Shown piece after piece: positions 41,991-50,512 of a DNA stretch of 57,666 bases (its first letter is position 1; each line of letters begins with the position of its first letter). The position numbers and the translations under genes were made by a program. Below the pieces are notes generated by a model. It saw nothing but the letters and a program-made list of their open reading frames with translations, made no database searches and had not been told where the DNA came from. Source of the stretch: Candidatus Woesearchaeota archaeon (GTDB taxonomy: Archaea; Nanobdellota; Nanobdellia; Woesearchaeales; JAHWIC01); contig JAHWIK010000017.1 in NCBI GenBank assembly GCA_019322485.1, positions 1 through 57,666 of the forward strand. The letters run 5' to 3'.

Positions 41991-43231
41991 CACTGTCCTC
42001 TCATTTTCATTATATCTGCAATATGCCCAATAGCAACTATGTAAGCAGCTGTTCTCATATTAACCTTATGTTTCAATGAGGTGTTTAGAACCTTGTTGAA
42101 AGCATCCTTCATCTTCTTCTGCAGTTCGTTGTACACCTTTTCTTCGCTCCATACTTCTCCTGAATTATTCTGAACCCATTCAAAGTAAGAGACAGTCACC
42201 CCGCCGGCATTGCATAAGAAATCAGGTATGACAAATATGTTTCTTTTGTAAAGAATCTCATCAGCTTCTGGTGTAGTGGGGCCGTTTGCAAGTTCTAATA
42301 TAATGCTTGCCCTGACCTTTCTTGCATTACCTCTTGTTATCACATTTTCTATTGCAGCAGGAATGAGCACATCAACATTTAAGCTTAGCAATCTCTCGCT
42401 ATTTATCCTTTTGGCTCCTTGAAAACCAACAACAGAGCCGGTTTTCTTCTTATGCTTTAAAACAGCTTTTGGGTCCAGCCCTTTTTCATTAAAGATAGCC
42501 CCTTTTGAGTCAGATATTGCGCAAATCTTCCCTCCAAAGAGCCTGTCAAACAGGATAGCAGCATTATAACCAGCATTCCCAAACCCCTGGATAGCAACAC
42601 TAGCTCCGTTTAGATTAACATCAAAATGTTTTGCAGCTTGCTCCAGGGTAATCAGCCCCCCTCTTGCTGTGGCCTCTCCTCTTCCTAAAGAACCTCCAAG
42701 ATCAACAGGCTTGCCGGTTATAACAGCCGGCTCGTTATGGCCTACTATCTTGCTGTATTCATCAAACATCCATGCCATTATCTGCTCGTTTGTATAAACA
42801 TCAGGAGCAGGTATATCCACCTTAGGCCCGATAAACCTTGCAAGCGCCCTTATGTAGCCCCTGCTTAGCGCCTCAAGCTCTTTTTTTGAAAGCTCTTTTG
42901 GATTGCAGATAACTCCGCCCTTTGCACCGCCAAAAGGAATGTCAACAACAGCACACTTCCAGGTCATCCAGGCTGCTAATGCCCTTATGGTCTCTATTGT
43001 TTCCTCTGGATGGAACCTTATGCCGCCCTTTGTTGGGCCATGCATATTGTTGTACTGCACCCTAAATCCCTTGAAAATCTTTATTTTACCATCATCCATT
43101 TTTACAGGTATTGAAACATGTGCCTCAAGCATAGGTTCACGTAGAATTGAACGTATATTTTCGTCAAGCTTCAGTATCTTTACAGCCTTATCCACGTAAG
43201 ACTGCATCATCTCAAAAGAATCTGCTCCCAT
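41987..43231 (-). CDS. gdhA: Glutamate dehydrogenase
   Basis: 414 residues. Substrate and catalytic motifs: HGPTKGGIRFHPEETIETIRALAAWMTWKCAVVDIPFGGAKGGVI (catalytic Lys in the PFGGAKGG run), PDVYTNEQIMAWMFDEY, and a Rossmann loop VAIQGFGNAGYNAA (GxGxxG). Interconverts glutamate and 2-oxoglutarate plus ammonia. Last gene of the operon with fumarase and malate dehydrogenase; GAGG lies about nine bases before the start. Confidence 0.96.
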   Translation of the reverse strand: MGADSFEMMQSYVDKAVKILKLDENIRSILREPMLEAHVSIPVKMDDGKIKIFKGFRVQYNNMHGPTKGGIRFHPEETIETIRALAAWMTWKCAVVDIPFGGAKGGVICNPKELSKKELEALSRGYIRALARFIGPKVDIPAPDVYTNEQIMAWMFDEYSKIVGHNEPAVITGKPVDLGGSLGRGEATARGGLITLEQAAKHFDVNLNGASVAIQGFGNAGYNAAILFDRLFGGKICAISDSKGAIFNEKGLDPKAVLKHKKKTGSVVGFQGAKRINSERLLSLNVDVLIPAAIENVITRGNARKVRASIILELANGPTTPEADEILYKRNIFVIPDFLCNAGGVTVSYFEWVQNNSGEVWSEEKVYNELQKKMKDAFNKVLNTSLKHKVNMRTAAYIVAIGHIADIMKMRGQC

Positions 43232-43247
43232 TACTCAACCTCTTTTT

Positions 43248-44174
43248 TTACAGTTCTATTTTAGCTACTAATTCCTTTACATGGTCAGCTGTCTTTTTAA
43301 ATGCTTCCTTTTCTGAATCATTAAGTTTGAGTTCAACTACCCCCTCAACACCTTCTTTGCCTAGTTTAGCAGGAACACCGATAAAATAACCTTCTATTCC
43401 ATATTGGCCAGTAAGCCATGCAGCGCACGGCAATACCTTTTTCTTGTCATTTAGGATTGAATCAACCATGTCAACAACTGATGAAGCAGGAGCATAATAA
43501 GCACTTCCTGTTTTTAATAAGCCGACTATCTCTGCACCAGCATTTCTTGTGCGTTCAACAAGAGCCTCTACCCTTTCCTTGCCCATTAGTTCTGTAATTG
43601 GCTTTCCTTCTACAGTTGAGTATCCTGGTAAAGGGACCATTGAGTCACCATGCCCTCCAAGAACAAGTGCTTCTACCTTTTTTGGTGAAACCTTAAGTTC
43701 TCTTGCAACAAAACTTCTGAATCTTGCTGAATCAAGCACACCAGCCATCCCTACTATTCTGTTCTTAGGGAATCTGCTCACCTCTGCAGCAACCCAGACC
43801 ATAGCATCTAATGGATTTGTTACAATAATAAGTATGGCATTCGGAGAATTTTTTGCAACTTGTTCACTAACAGACTTCATAATCTTTGTATTTGTTTTCA
43901 GCAAATCATCCCTGCTCATTCCAGGTTTCCTGGCTATACCTGCTGTAATAACAACTATATCAGAGTCTTTTGTATCTTCATAATTATTAGTCCCTATTAC
44001 GTCTGCATCAAAACCCTCAACAGGGCTTGACTCGTACATGTCAAGAGCCTTTCCTTGGGGTACCCCTTCTATAATATCAACAAGAACAACATCACCAAGG
44101 TTTTTCAAAGCAGTCAAATGAGCAACAGTTGCCCCTACATTGCCAGATCCTATTATACTTATTTTCTTTTTCAT
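43248..44174 (-). CDS. mdh: Malate dehydrogenase (LDH-like class)
   Basis: 308 residues. NAD loop IIGSGNVGATVAH, Asp in VLVDIIEG (NAD preference), mobile loop GIARKPGMSRDDLL with the two Arg that select malate over lactate, NPLDAMVWVA, and the catalytic His in LGGHGDSMVPLPGYS. Oxidises malate to oxaloacetate, or runs in reverse. Overlaps fumB by four bases. Confidence 0.95.
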   Translation of the reverse strand: MKKKISIIGSGNVGATVAHLTALKNLGDVVLVDIIEGVPQGKALDMYESSPVEGFDADVIGTNNYEDTKDSDIVVITAGIARKPGMSRDDLLKTNTKIMKSVSEQVAKNSPNAILIIVTNPLDAMVWVAAEVSRFPKNRIVGMAGVLDSARFRSFVARELKVSPKKVEALVLGGHGDSMVPLPGYSTVEGKPITELMGKERVEALVERTRNAGAEIVGLLKTGSAYYAPASSVVDMVDSILNDKKKVLPCAAWLTGQYGIEGYFIGVPAKLGKEGVEGVVELKLNDSEKEAFKKTADHVKELVAKIEL

Positions 44175-44698
44175 GAGTGCAAACTCCTTCCTTTGCTATC
44201 AATAGTGACAATAGCAGGAAAATCCTTAACTTCTAATTCCCATATAGCTTCTGGTATTCCAAATTCAAGCTTGTAAACATTTCTTATCTTTTTAATTGCT
44301 TTTGCCAGAACAACAGCAGCCCCGCCAACTGCAGAAAGATAAACACAGCCATACCTCTTGCAGGCTTCCTGAGTCTTTTTGCCCATGCCGCCCTTTCCAA
44401 TAACTGCCTTTATCCTATAATCCTTAATTATCTTCCACATATACGGCTCTTCTCTTATAGAGGTTGTTGGCCCAGCTGCAATTATTGAATATTTTTTCCC
44501 TTTAATCTTTAAGATAGGCCCGCAATGGTATATTGCAGTGTCTTTTAGTCTTTTTACAAACTCTTTTGGCTTTTTTTCAAAGAGATATTTATGAGCAGCA
44601 TCACGTGCAGTATAAATTATCCCTGATAAAGAGACTATATCCCCTGCTGTTAGCTTTTTGATTTCTTCTTTTTTTATTGGAAAAGTTAATTTTTTCAT
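44171..44698 (-). CDS. fumB: Class I fumarate hydratase beta subunit
   Basis: 175 residues from MKKLTFPIKKEEIKKLTAGD. Matches the C-terminal (beta) domain of Fe-S fumarases: GDIVSLSGIIYTARDAAHKYL, IYHCGPILKIKGKKYSIIAAGPTTSIREEPYMW, GKGGMGKKTQEACKRYGCVYLSAVGGAA and EAIWELEVKDFPAIVTIDSKG. Works with fumA. The chosen start is five codons inside the frame, leaving a 30-base spacer that contains a palindrome. Confidence 0.94.
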   Translation of the reverse strand: MKKLTFPIKKEEIKKLTAGDIVSLSGIIYTARDAAHKYLFEKKPKEFVKRLKDTAIYHCGPILKIKGKKYSIIAAGPTTSIREEPYMWKIIKDYRIKAVIGKGGMGKKTQEACKRYGCVYLSAVGGAAVVLAKAIKKIRNVYKLEFGIPEAIWELEVKDFPAIVTIDSKGRSLHS

Positions 44699-44707
44699 CG
44701 TCTTTAA

Positions 44708-44726
44708 ATACACACATTGTGTGTAT
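44708..44726. promoter_or_regulatory. Perfect 19-base palindrome between fumA and fumB
   Basis: ATACACACA (44708-44716) and TGTGTGTAT (44718-44726) around one central base. It sits between the fumA stop and fumB start. It could be a dimeric-regulator operator or an intra-operon RNA hairpin (about eight pairs, three-base loop). Confidence 0.55.
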
Positions 44727-44728
44727 CT

Positions 44729-45580
44729 CTATTTAATTATTAAACTCTTTCTTCTGCAAGCCCAGCACATATAAGCAATAGAAACAAAAAAACTTGCAGG
44801 CACCCTGTGCAGAGGAGTAACCTTTACACCCAACACAGTTGTTTTCCCACCCAAGCCCATAGGCCCGATGTTTAGTTTGTTCAGTTCTTGATAAAGTTCT
44901 TTTTCCAGCTTTGCTAATCTTGGATTCTTGTTTTTGTCATCCACTTTTCTGAATAACTGCTTTTTAGCTTCTTCATAGCCTAAAGCTCTGTCACCGCCTA
45001 TACAGACACCTATCACGCCAGGAGCGCATCCTTTCCCGCCAGCACCCTTTACAGCATCAATCACACACTTTTTAACTCCATCTAGGTCGCGGCCTGCATT
45101 TAGCCTAAGGTCTGGCAGCTTATACTGCGCGCTTACATTCTCAGAACCGCCTCCCTTTAGCATCAAATCAATCTTTAAATAATTCTTATTCCACTCATTA
45201 AACCTTATGGCAGGCATCCTTGCTCCAACATTGCCAGAATTAGTTCCTGTTATCGAGTCAACCGCATTTGGCCTCAGGTAATTCTTTTTTGTAGTAATCT
45301 TAACTGCTTTTATTATAGAATCCCTTATCTTCTTCTGATTATATTTCCTGCTGTTGTAATAGATATAGAAATTAAGGTTTCCAGTATCCTGGCATAGGGG
45401 CAAAGACCCTCTCTTTGCCAGATTGATGTTCTTAACAATTGTATCCAGGACATAGAATGGAATAGAGCCTTTCTTCTCTTTACTTTTAGCAGCCTTTATC
45501 GACTTAGCGATATCAGAAGGCAGCTCTGTCGATACCTCTCTGATTAATCCAACTACATCCCTAACCAAATCACTGCTCAT
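44729..45580 (-). CDS. fumA: Class I fumarate hydratase alpha subunit
   Basis: 283 residues. Fe-S ligands in GSLPLCQDTGNLNFY and in GAGGKGCAPGVIGVCIGG; also LMLKGGGSENVSAQYKLPDL. Ends near IGPMGLGGKTTVLGVKVTPLHRVPASFFVSIAYMCWACRR. Hydrates fumarate to malate with a labile 4Fe-4S cluster, pointing to an anaerobe. Overlaps the glutaredoxin stop by four bases. Confidence 0.95.
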   Translation of the reverse strand: MSSDLVRDVVGLIREVSTELPSDIAKSIKAAKSKEKKGSIPFYVLDTIVKNINLAKRGSLPLCQDTGNLNFYIYYNSRKYNQKKIRDSIIKAVKITTKKNYLRPNAVDSITGTNSGNVGARMPAIRFNEWNKNYLKIDLMLKGGGSENVSAQYKLPDLRLNAGRDLDGVKKCVIDAVKGAGGKGCAPGVIGVCIGGDRALGYEEAKKQLFRKVDDKNKNPRLAKLEKELYQELNKLNIGPMGLGGKTTVLGVKVTPLHRVPASFFVSIAYMCWACRRKSLIIK

Positions 45581-45813
45581 TCTAATTTGAGTAATTTCTT
45601 TATTTTCTCTTGATCAAACCCGACAATCATTTCCCCGTCAATTTCAATCACAGGAACACCCATCTGCCCTGATTTCTTGATCATCTCATCTGCAGCTTCC
45701 TTGTTTTCAGCTACATTTATGTCTTCAAACTCAATCTTATTTTCTTTTAGAAAATCCTTTGCTTTATGGCACCAAGGGCATGTTGGTGTGCTGTACACTT
45801 TTACAGTTGGCAT
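45577..45813 (-). CDS. Glutaredoxin/NrdH-like redox protein
   Basis: 78 residues: KVYSTPTCPWCHKAKDFLKENKIEFEDINV with CPWC active site (Cys12, Cys15), the cis-Pro in QMGVPVIEIDG and the G-F-D loop. A thiol oxidoreductase electron carrier. It is followed without gap by fumA and preceded (9 bases) by a Cys-rich small protein, suggesting redox protection of the operon's Fe-S and thiol enzymes. Confidence 0.93.
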   Translation of the reverse strand: MPTVKVYSTPTCPWCHKAKDFLKENKIEFEDINVAENKEAADEMIKKSGQMGVPVIEIDGEMIVGFDQEKIKKLLKLE

Positions 45814-45822
45814 CTAATCACC

Positions 45823-45975
45823 TCATATCTCTCCTTTTATTATTTTCTCCTTCAGGGTATTCCACTCTCTTTTCTTTAACCTGCACATATTTCCTTTTTC
45901 TCCTATTTTCACAGAATCCTTTCCTACCTCAATAGCAGGGCAGCATTTATCTCCACCACATAGACTTACTTTCAT
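45823..45975 (-). CDS. Small Cys-rich protein (50 aa)
   Basis: Starts MKVSLCGGDKCCPAIEVGKD, with Cys6, Cys11, Cys12 and a further Cys in EKGNMCRLKKREW. A GGAGGTG ribosome-binding site at 45981-45987 fixes the start; the longer open frame upstream overlaps the permease in another frame and is not coding. It resembles small CxxxxCC proteins found near redox or metal permease genes; function unknown. Confidence 0.8.
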   Translation of the reverse strand: MKVSLCGGDKCCPAIEVGKDSVKIGEKGNMCRLKKREWNTLKEKIIKGEI

Positions 45976-45980
45976 TTTAA

Positions 45981-45987
45981 CACCTCC
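45981..45987 (-). promoter_or_regulatory. Shine-Dalgarno site of the 50-aa Cys protein
   Basis: Minus strand GGAGGTG, five bases before the ATG at 45975; decides the start. Confidence 0.75.
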
Positions 45988-46028
45988 ATTGATAGTTTTA
46001 GATTTCTGCAGCGTTTTTAAAGTTTTCT

Positions 46029-47198
46029 TTAAAGAAGGAGATTGAATAGATAACCCAGAATTATTATCTGGGGGACAGTTATTATTGGAAGCCATAAAGC
46101 AGCTTTCTTGCCGATATTTGTCCAGATAAGCCCTATCTCTGTGTAGTCAGTAGCAACACCAGCCATCAAGAATGTAAAGCTGTTTCCAAAAGCTCCTGTC
46201 TGGTTGAATATCTCAAAAGCCAATGGAGCAGAGCCTTCTGAGCAGACTTCTATTATTGTTGCAAGTATCAGGGTTACTGCCAATCCAAGCATAGTTGGCC
46301 CCATGAATCGCATAAAGAAATGCTGAGGTATGAATGCTCTTGCAAAACTTGCTGCAACCATTCCTATCAAAATCCACCATAGGACCATTTTGGATAAAGA
46401 CCATGAGCCAGATACAATGCCTTTTATTGATTTTGAGATATTGCTGAAATTGAATGTTGATTCTCTGAATCTTTTCTTTATATCTCCCCAGACAGAGAAG
46501 TTCTTCATCTTTGCTTCCATCTTTTTATCAAAGTTCTTAATTGAGCAGTTTTTACATTCAACAAGGCTTTTCTTTTCCAGTCTCTGGTAAATAAGGCCTG
46601 TTATTATTGCTATGATTATTGCAGAAACAATCAGGAATGCTGCCTTTACACCAAAGAAGCCGAATAATAATATTGTTATCGGAAGATTAGCCCATGGACT
46701 AGCAAGCAGAAATGCAATTACTGATGAAGTATTTGCTCCTTTCTTGTATAATTCCATAGCAATAGCCAGTATCCCATGCGAGCAGGCAGACATAAGAAAC
46801 CCAAAAACAACAGCAATAAACACAGTCCTTTTTCTGTGTCTTGAAAGGTATTTCTCAATATAGCTTGAAGGAACAAGATAGTCAATAACCCCGCCAAGCA
46901 GCAGACCAAGAAGTATTGCCCACCAGATTAATTTAAGATAATCAATAAATGCGTTGTACAGATTGTTTAAGGCAGGAACAAAATAACTAACTGTTACCAA
47001 TAATATCGTAATAGCACCTACAATAAACAGCCTTTCCTTGTACCAGACTTTTTTCTTTATATCACAAGTCGGGCAGTATGGTTTTTTTATCTCGAACTTT
47101 TTTTCATATTTTCTAATGCAGTTTTCACTGCAAAAATAATGGCCATGGGCCTTTATCGTGCCCTTCATTCCACATATAGGATCAATATTTGATTTCAT
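46029..47198 (-). CDS. TRASH/YHS-domain permease (COG0701, DUF318 type)
   Basis: 389 residues from MKSNIDPICGMKGTIKAHGH. An N-terminal metal-binding knuckle set (PICGM, YFCSENCIRKYEKKF, then CPTC) is followed by eight or so helices of the DUF318 permease family, with two repeats: SACSHGILAIAMELYKKGANTSSVIAFLLASPWANLP and EVCSEGSAPLAFEIFNQTGAFGNSFTFLMAGVATDYTEIG. The fusion suggests transport or sensing of a metal or metalloid. Its start overlaps the upstream gene by 17 bases. Confidence 0.88.
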   Translation of the reverse strand: MKSNIDPICGMKGTIKAHGHYFCSENCIRKYEKKFEIKKPYCPTCDIKKKVWYKERLFIVGAITILLVTVSYFVPALNNLYNAFIDYLKLIWWAILLGLLLGGVIDYLVPSSYIEKYLSRHRKRTVFIAVVFGFLMSACSHGILAIAMELYKKGANTSSVIAFLLASPWANLPITILLFGFFGVKAAFLIVSAIIIAIITGLIYQRLEKKSLVECKNCSIKNFDKKMEAKMKNFSVWGDIKKRFRESTFNFSNISKSIKGIVSGSWSLSKMVLWWILIGMVAASFARAFIPQHFFMRFMGPTMLGLAVTLILATIIEVCSEGSAPLAFEIFNQTGAFGNSFTFLMAGVATDYTEIGLIWTNIGKKAALWLPIITVPQIIILGYLFNLLL

Positions 47199-48492
47199 TC
47201 TTAAGCTTCTCAACTGCAAAATAAAAGCATACCCTGTTGTATGCCAGGGTAATATAAAAGATTATCACACCAACCCCAACTGCAATACTTTTATAGGCGC
47301 CAATACCTGCTCCAGCAATCTTCAGCACCCAGCCAATTCCAACTATAATCAATAAGTATGCAGCCAAAACACCAATCATCAAGCCAGTAATGCCTATATA
47401 TCTCTCAAACCCCCCTGTCATGATAATCAAGCTTCTCTTCATTGTTTTTCTGAACTTTGGCTCATGTGCAAACAACCAATGGCTTATGTTCGTAAAGGAA
47501 TAAATAAGCGCACAAATCAAGGCAAAAGCAACCCAGATTGCTGCCTTTATCCTGGAATCGAAAAAATATATAATACCATAGGCAGCAAGGAAAAACACAG
47601 CTCCTAAACCAATTATTATGCAGTTCAGGACAAAAAACTTGTCAAACCTCTCAAGGTTGAACCTAACATCCTCAAGTATTGATTCGATTACAAACAGAAT
47701 CCTGTATTTTATAAAAGAATAAAGAAAAATCCCAATCAGGAAAAGGACTATCATCATTGTAAAAACAAACGGAACCCCAAAAATAGCGTATATCTCCAGA
47801 GGAGTATCCTTTGGAATAAACCTCATCCCTCCTCGGAGTAATACAGACATAATAATCAGGAACAAAAAGTCCAACCCAATGGTTTTCAGGAATACATCTC
47901 GTTTCTTTCTAACCAGTTCATAAGTTTTTGAGAACAAACTTTTGTAATAGTTCTTTATACTTCTCCCAATAAACTGTTTTAGGTACTCTGTGCGGTATTT
48001 TTGGCTTCCTGCCTCCTCTTTTGGAGGGCATTCAGGAATCTCTTCCATAGCTTTCTTAAAGAAGTCTGCTGGTATTGTTTTCAATGATTCATCTTCTACA
48101 TGACTTTCTGTTGCCTCTTCTTCCACATGCTCCTCCTGATTCTTTACAGGATTATTAGCAGTCCTTTTAACCGGATTTTTAGGAATCTTTTTTACATGCC
48201 CTCCAGGATTCCCTTTAACAGCCCTCTTAATGGCTTTTCTCAAAGGTTTCTTAGAACTCTTCTTAACAGTCTTTTTCAGATGTTTTTTCACAGGATTCTT
48301 TTTAATATGTTTCTTAGTGTGTTTTACTGGTTTCTTTAATACCTTCTTAACAACTCTCTTTACAGCTTTTTTAGGTCGTTTCTTAATAACCTTCTTTACA
48401 GGCTTCTTAGAACTCTTCTTAACAATCTTCTTTGCCTTCTTCTTACCAGACTTCTTAATATGTTGGGTATGTTTCTTCACCTTTTTTTTCAT
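47182..48492 (-). CDS. Membrane protein with long Lys-rich N-terminal tail
   Basis: 436 residues. Residues 1 to about 120 are extremely Lys-rich with short repeats of K-K-P-V-K-K and K-S-S-K-K-P, like histone H1 or bacterial Lys-rich nucleoid tails; an acidic linker (NQEEHVEEEATESHVEDE) comes next; then about six membrane helices (for example FLFLIIMSVLLRG, VPFVFTMMIVLFLIGIFLYSF, NCIIIGLGAVFFLAAYGIIYFF). No family recognised. The tail could bind DNA, RNA or anionic lipid at the membrane (inference). First gene of the downstream redox/TCA run. Confidence 0.8.
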   Translation of the reverse strand: MKKKVKKHTQHIKKSGKKKAKKIVKKSSKKPVKKVIKKRPKKAVKRVVKKVLKKPVKHTKKHIKKNPVKKHLKKTVKKSSKKPLRKAIKRAVKGNPGGHVKKIPKNPVKRTANNPVKNQEEHVEEEATESHVEDESLKTIPADFFKKAMEEIPECPPKEEAGSQKYRTEYLKQFIGRSIKNYYKSLFSKTYELVRKKRDVFLKTIGLDFLFLIIMSVLLRGGMRFIPKDTPLEIYAIFGVPFVFTMMIVLFLIGIFLYSFIKYRILFVIESILEDVRFNLERFDKFFVLNCIIIGLGAVFFLAAYGIIYFFDSRIKAAIWVAFALICALIYSFTNISHWLFAHEPKFRKTMKRSLIIMTGGFERYIGITGLMIGVLAAYLLIIVGIGWVLKIAGAGIGAYKSIAVGVGVIIFYITLAYNRVCFYFAVEKLKNEIKY

Positions 48493-48571
48493 AGAAATAC
48501 CAATATTAATTTGTTATATAAAGTTTTTGATAAAATAAAAAAGAAAAAGGGTAGGAAAATAAACTTATGCT

Positions 48572-49021
48572 TTACCTTTCTTGTGCTTTATACTCTTTTG
48601 TGTCTGGGTGTGCAAATCCTGTTAATCCAGGGAGTGCTGCTGTTTGCGCAGTATGAGCCTCTAAACCAGTTAGCTCTAATTCCTTTCCCTTCTCATCTAT
48701 AGCTCTTGCAGCTAGTGTAGGTTCTACACCACATGTCGCACAAAGAGCATCCATCATACCTTGATAGGCTTCTTCTCCACTTACTTTATAATTTTCAATA
48801 GGCATTGGTTCTCTTGCTTGAGCTCTGACAACTGGTTCTGGTACTGGCTCCGGTGCTGGTTGAGCATCCCCCCCATATTGTTCTACAGGCATATCTTCAG
48901 CATAAACTACTTGCCCATTACCATTTCCTTTTAGAATTACAGCTGTTTCTGCTCCAAGTTCTTCTGCTAAGTCATCTTCAACATCATCATGCCTTACTAT
49001 TAACCTAGTGTTTCCATCCAT
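48572..49021 (-). CDS. Orphan acidic protein (149 aa)
   Basis: Not recognised. An N-terminal charged region (DDVEDDLAEELGAE) and a Pro/Glu linker (APEPVPEPVVRAQA) precede a C-terminal part with CATCGVEPTLAARAIDEKGKELE. The base composition is richer in GC and Ala than its neighbours. A strong AGGAGGGG at 49028-49035 on the minus strand supports the start. It stands alone, 79 bases from the next gene. Confidence 0.78.
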   Translation of the reverse strand: MDGNTRLIVRHDDVEDDLAEELGAETAVILKGNGNGQVVYAEDMPVEQYGGDAQPAPEPVPEPVVRAQAREPMPIENYKVSGEEAYQGMMDALCATCGVEPTLAARAIDEKGKELELTGLEAHTAQTAALPGLTGFAHPDTKEYKAQER

Positions 49022-49110
49022 GTTAAACCCCTCCTTTGAAGTTTTTTAACTAATAATCACCTCTAATTATATAAATTATATAATCTATATAAAAAGCTTT
49101 CGCTTAGAAC

Positions 49111-49761
49111 TCAACAAACCAATTTCTCTAATCTTGCCTTAACCTTATGCGGTTTTTTGCAATCCGTATCAATAGCTAAATTTTCTAAATCAGGTTTCTC
49201 TAAAGGCACAACCCGATAACCATCATATTTCAAAATTTTATCAACCGCGTCCTTCCACTCTATATATGACTTAGGACTTCCTCTTCCACCCCTCACGACA
49301 TAGAACTCTGCTGGTGTCTGGCCGCTGTTTGCACCAGTACTATAATCACATCCATAAAGTCCTGTGCGTTGGTATATCGGCCATACTGGGTCGTTTATGT
49401 CTATCTGGGGTCTGCGCTGTCTGAAATGAAGATGCCACCAATGCACTTTTTTGTCTTGGATCCAGAATTCCATCACATAACTGCCTCTAACCCAGACTGC
49501 ATAATCAGCTTGAGCGTAGAACTCTTTGAATTGTGCTCGTTCTAGGATTGATGTATATTGGTCAATAGGCAAATCTCTAACTTCTTGGTCTCTTGAAGCC
49601 ACGACCTGCCTCATCCACTCTCCTAGGATTTGTGTTGTGGCTGTTGTTGGGTTCTGTCTTAATGTCGCCCAGGCATTTCTAGTCCCTTTTCTAACTCTAA
49701 TTACTTTCCTAGCCCTCCGCTGGTTTCTTTTTTTGCGAATTGCTCCAGTTTTCTTGCCCAT
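49111..49761 (-). CDS. Orphan Arg/Trp-rich basic protein (216 aa)
   Basis: From MGKKTGAIRKKRNQRRARKV: a strongly basic N-terminus (residues 1-30), then a helical region and an aromatic core WVRGSYVMEFWIQDKKVHWWHLHFRQRRPQIDI, ending with KKPHKVKARLEKLVC. No family is recognised; nucleic-acid binding is a guess from the basic tail. The longer open frame up to 50178 lies antisense over rnhB and is not used. Confidence 0.72.
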   Translation of the reverse strand: MGKKTGAIRKKRNQRRARKVIRVRKGTRNAWATLRQNPTTATTQILGEWMRQVVASRDQEVRDLPIDQYTSILERAQFKEFYAQADYAVWVRGSYVMEFWIQDKKVHWWHLHFRQRRPQIDINDPVWPIYQRTGLYGCDYSTGANSGQTPAEFYVVRGGRGSPKSYIEWKDAVDKILKYDGYRVVPLEKPDLENLAIDTDCKKPHKVKARLEKLVC

Positions 49762-49837
49762 TCTGAAACAGGGAATTTCCTGAGATATATAAATATAAAC
49801 AAAAAAATTAATAAGCACATTCCCAAAAGAGCTATTT

Positions 49838-50494
49838 ATGGCACTGATATGCGGCATTGACGAAGCAAGGCGCGGTCCTGTTGTTGGACCTTTGGTCATA
49901 TGCGGAGCCCTGATTGATGAGGCAGAGATAGAGGAACTTCGCAAAATAGGGGTAAAGGATTCTAAATTACTAACACCTAAGCAAAGGGAATCTCTGGTAT
50001 CAAAGATAAAAAAAGCTCTCAGGAAATATAAAATAATAAAGATTGAGCCAGAAGAGATTGATAAAGCAGTGCAGGGCCATGAGGGCTTAAACCTTAATTG
50101 GCTGGAAGCAAGCAAGTCAGCAGAGATTCTGAATGAATTAGCCCCAGATAAAGCTATAGTCGACAGTCCCAGCCCCAATCTTCAGGCTTATACAAGGCAT
50201 CTGAAAAAGCTTCTCAAAAACAAGAAGATAGAGCTGAATGTTACGCATAAGGCAGAACGCTACCCCGTTGTTGCAGCAGCCTCAATCCTTGCAAAGGTTA
50301 CTGGCGATAATGAGATAAAAAAGCTGCAGTCAAAGATCAAGGAGCCTATTGGCTCAGGCTACCCTTCTGACCCAGCAACAAAGAGATTTATCAAGGACAA
50401 CTATGATAAGTATCCAGATATATTCAGAAAAAGCTGGCAGCCATACAAGAAGATAATAAAGGAAAACCAGCAAAAGAAGCTTGGCGAGTTCTAA
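49838..50494 (+). CDS. rnhB: Ribonuclease HII
   Basis: 218 residues. Motif I reads GIDEARRGPVVGPLV with catalytic Asp and Glu; later KDSKLLTPKQRE, the third acid in AIVDSPSPN and HKAERYPVVAAASILAKVTGD, GSGYPSDPATKRFI. It cuts RNA in RNA-DNA hybrids, and single ribonucleotides. Odd: the normal AGRG is ARRG here, so the first glycine of the junction-sensing G-R/K-G tripeptide is an Arg (codon AGG). Confidence 0.93.
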   Translation: MALICGIDEARRGPVVGPLVICGALIDEAEIEELRKIGVKDSKLLTPKQRESLVSKIKKALRKYKIIKIEPEEIDKAVQGHEGLNLNWLEASKSAEILNELAPDKAIVDSPSPNLQAYTRHLKKLLKNKKIELNVTHKAERYPVVAAASILAKVTGDNEIKKLQSKIKEPIGSGYPSDPATKRFIKDNYDKYPDIFRKSWQPYKKIIKENQQKKLGEF

Positions 50495-50512
50495 ATCGAA
50501 AAGTTTTAATAT

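Noticed and set aside
45976..46095. Longer 90-residue version of the Cys-rich small protein
   Set aside because: The extension overlaps the permease C-terminus in another frame; a GGAGGTG site sits just before the internal ATG.
48130..48492. Repetitive T/C-rich DNA suggesting a satellite repeat
   Set aside because: It encodes the Lys-rich N-terminus of the minus-strand membrane protein; periodicity is at the protein level.
49762..50178. Upstream 139-codon extension of the 216-residue orphan protein
   Set aside because: It runs antisense over rnhB, has Ser/Ile-rich shadow composition, and the internal ATG at 49761 gives a sensible basic start.
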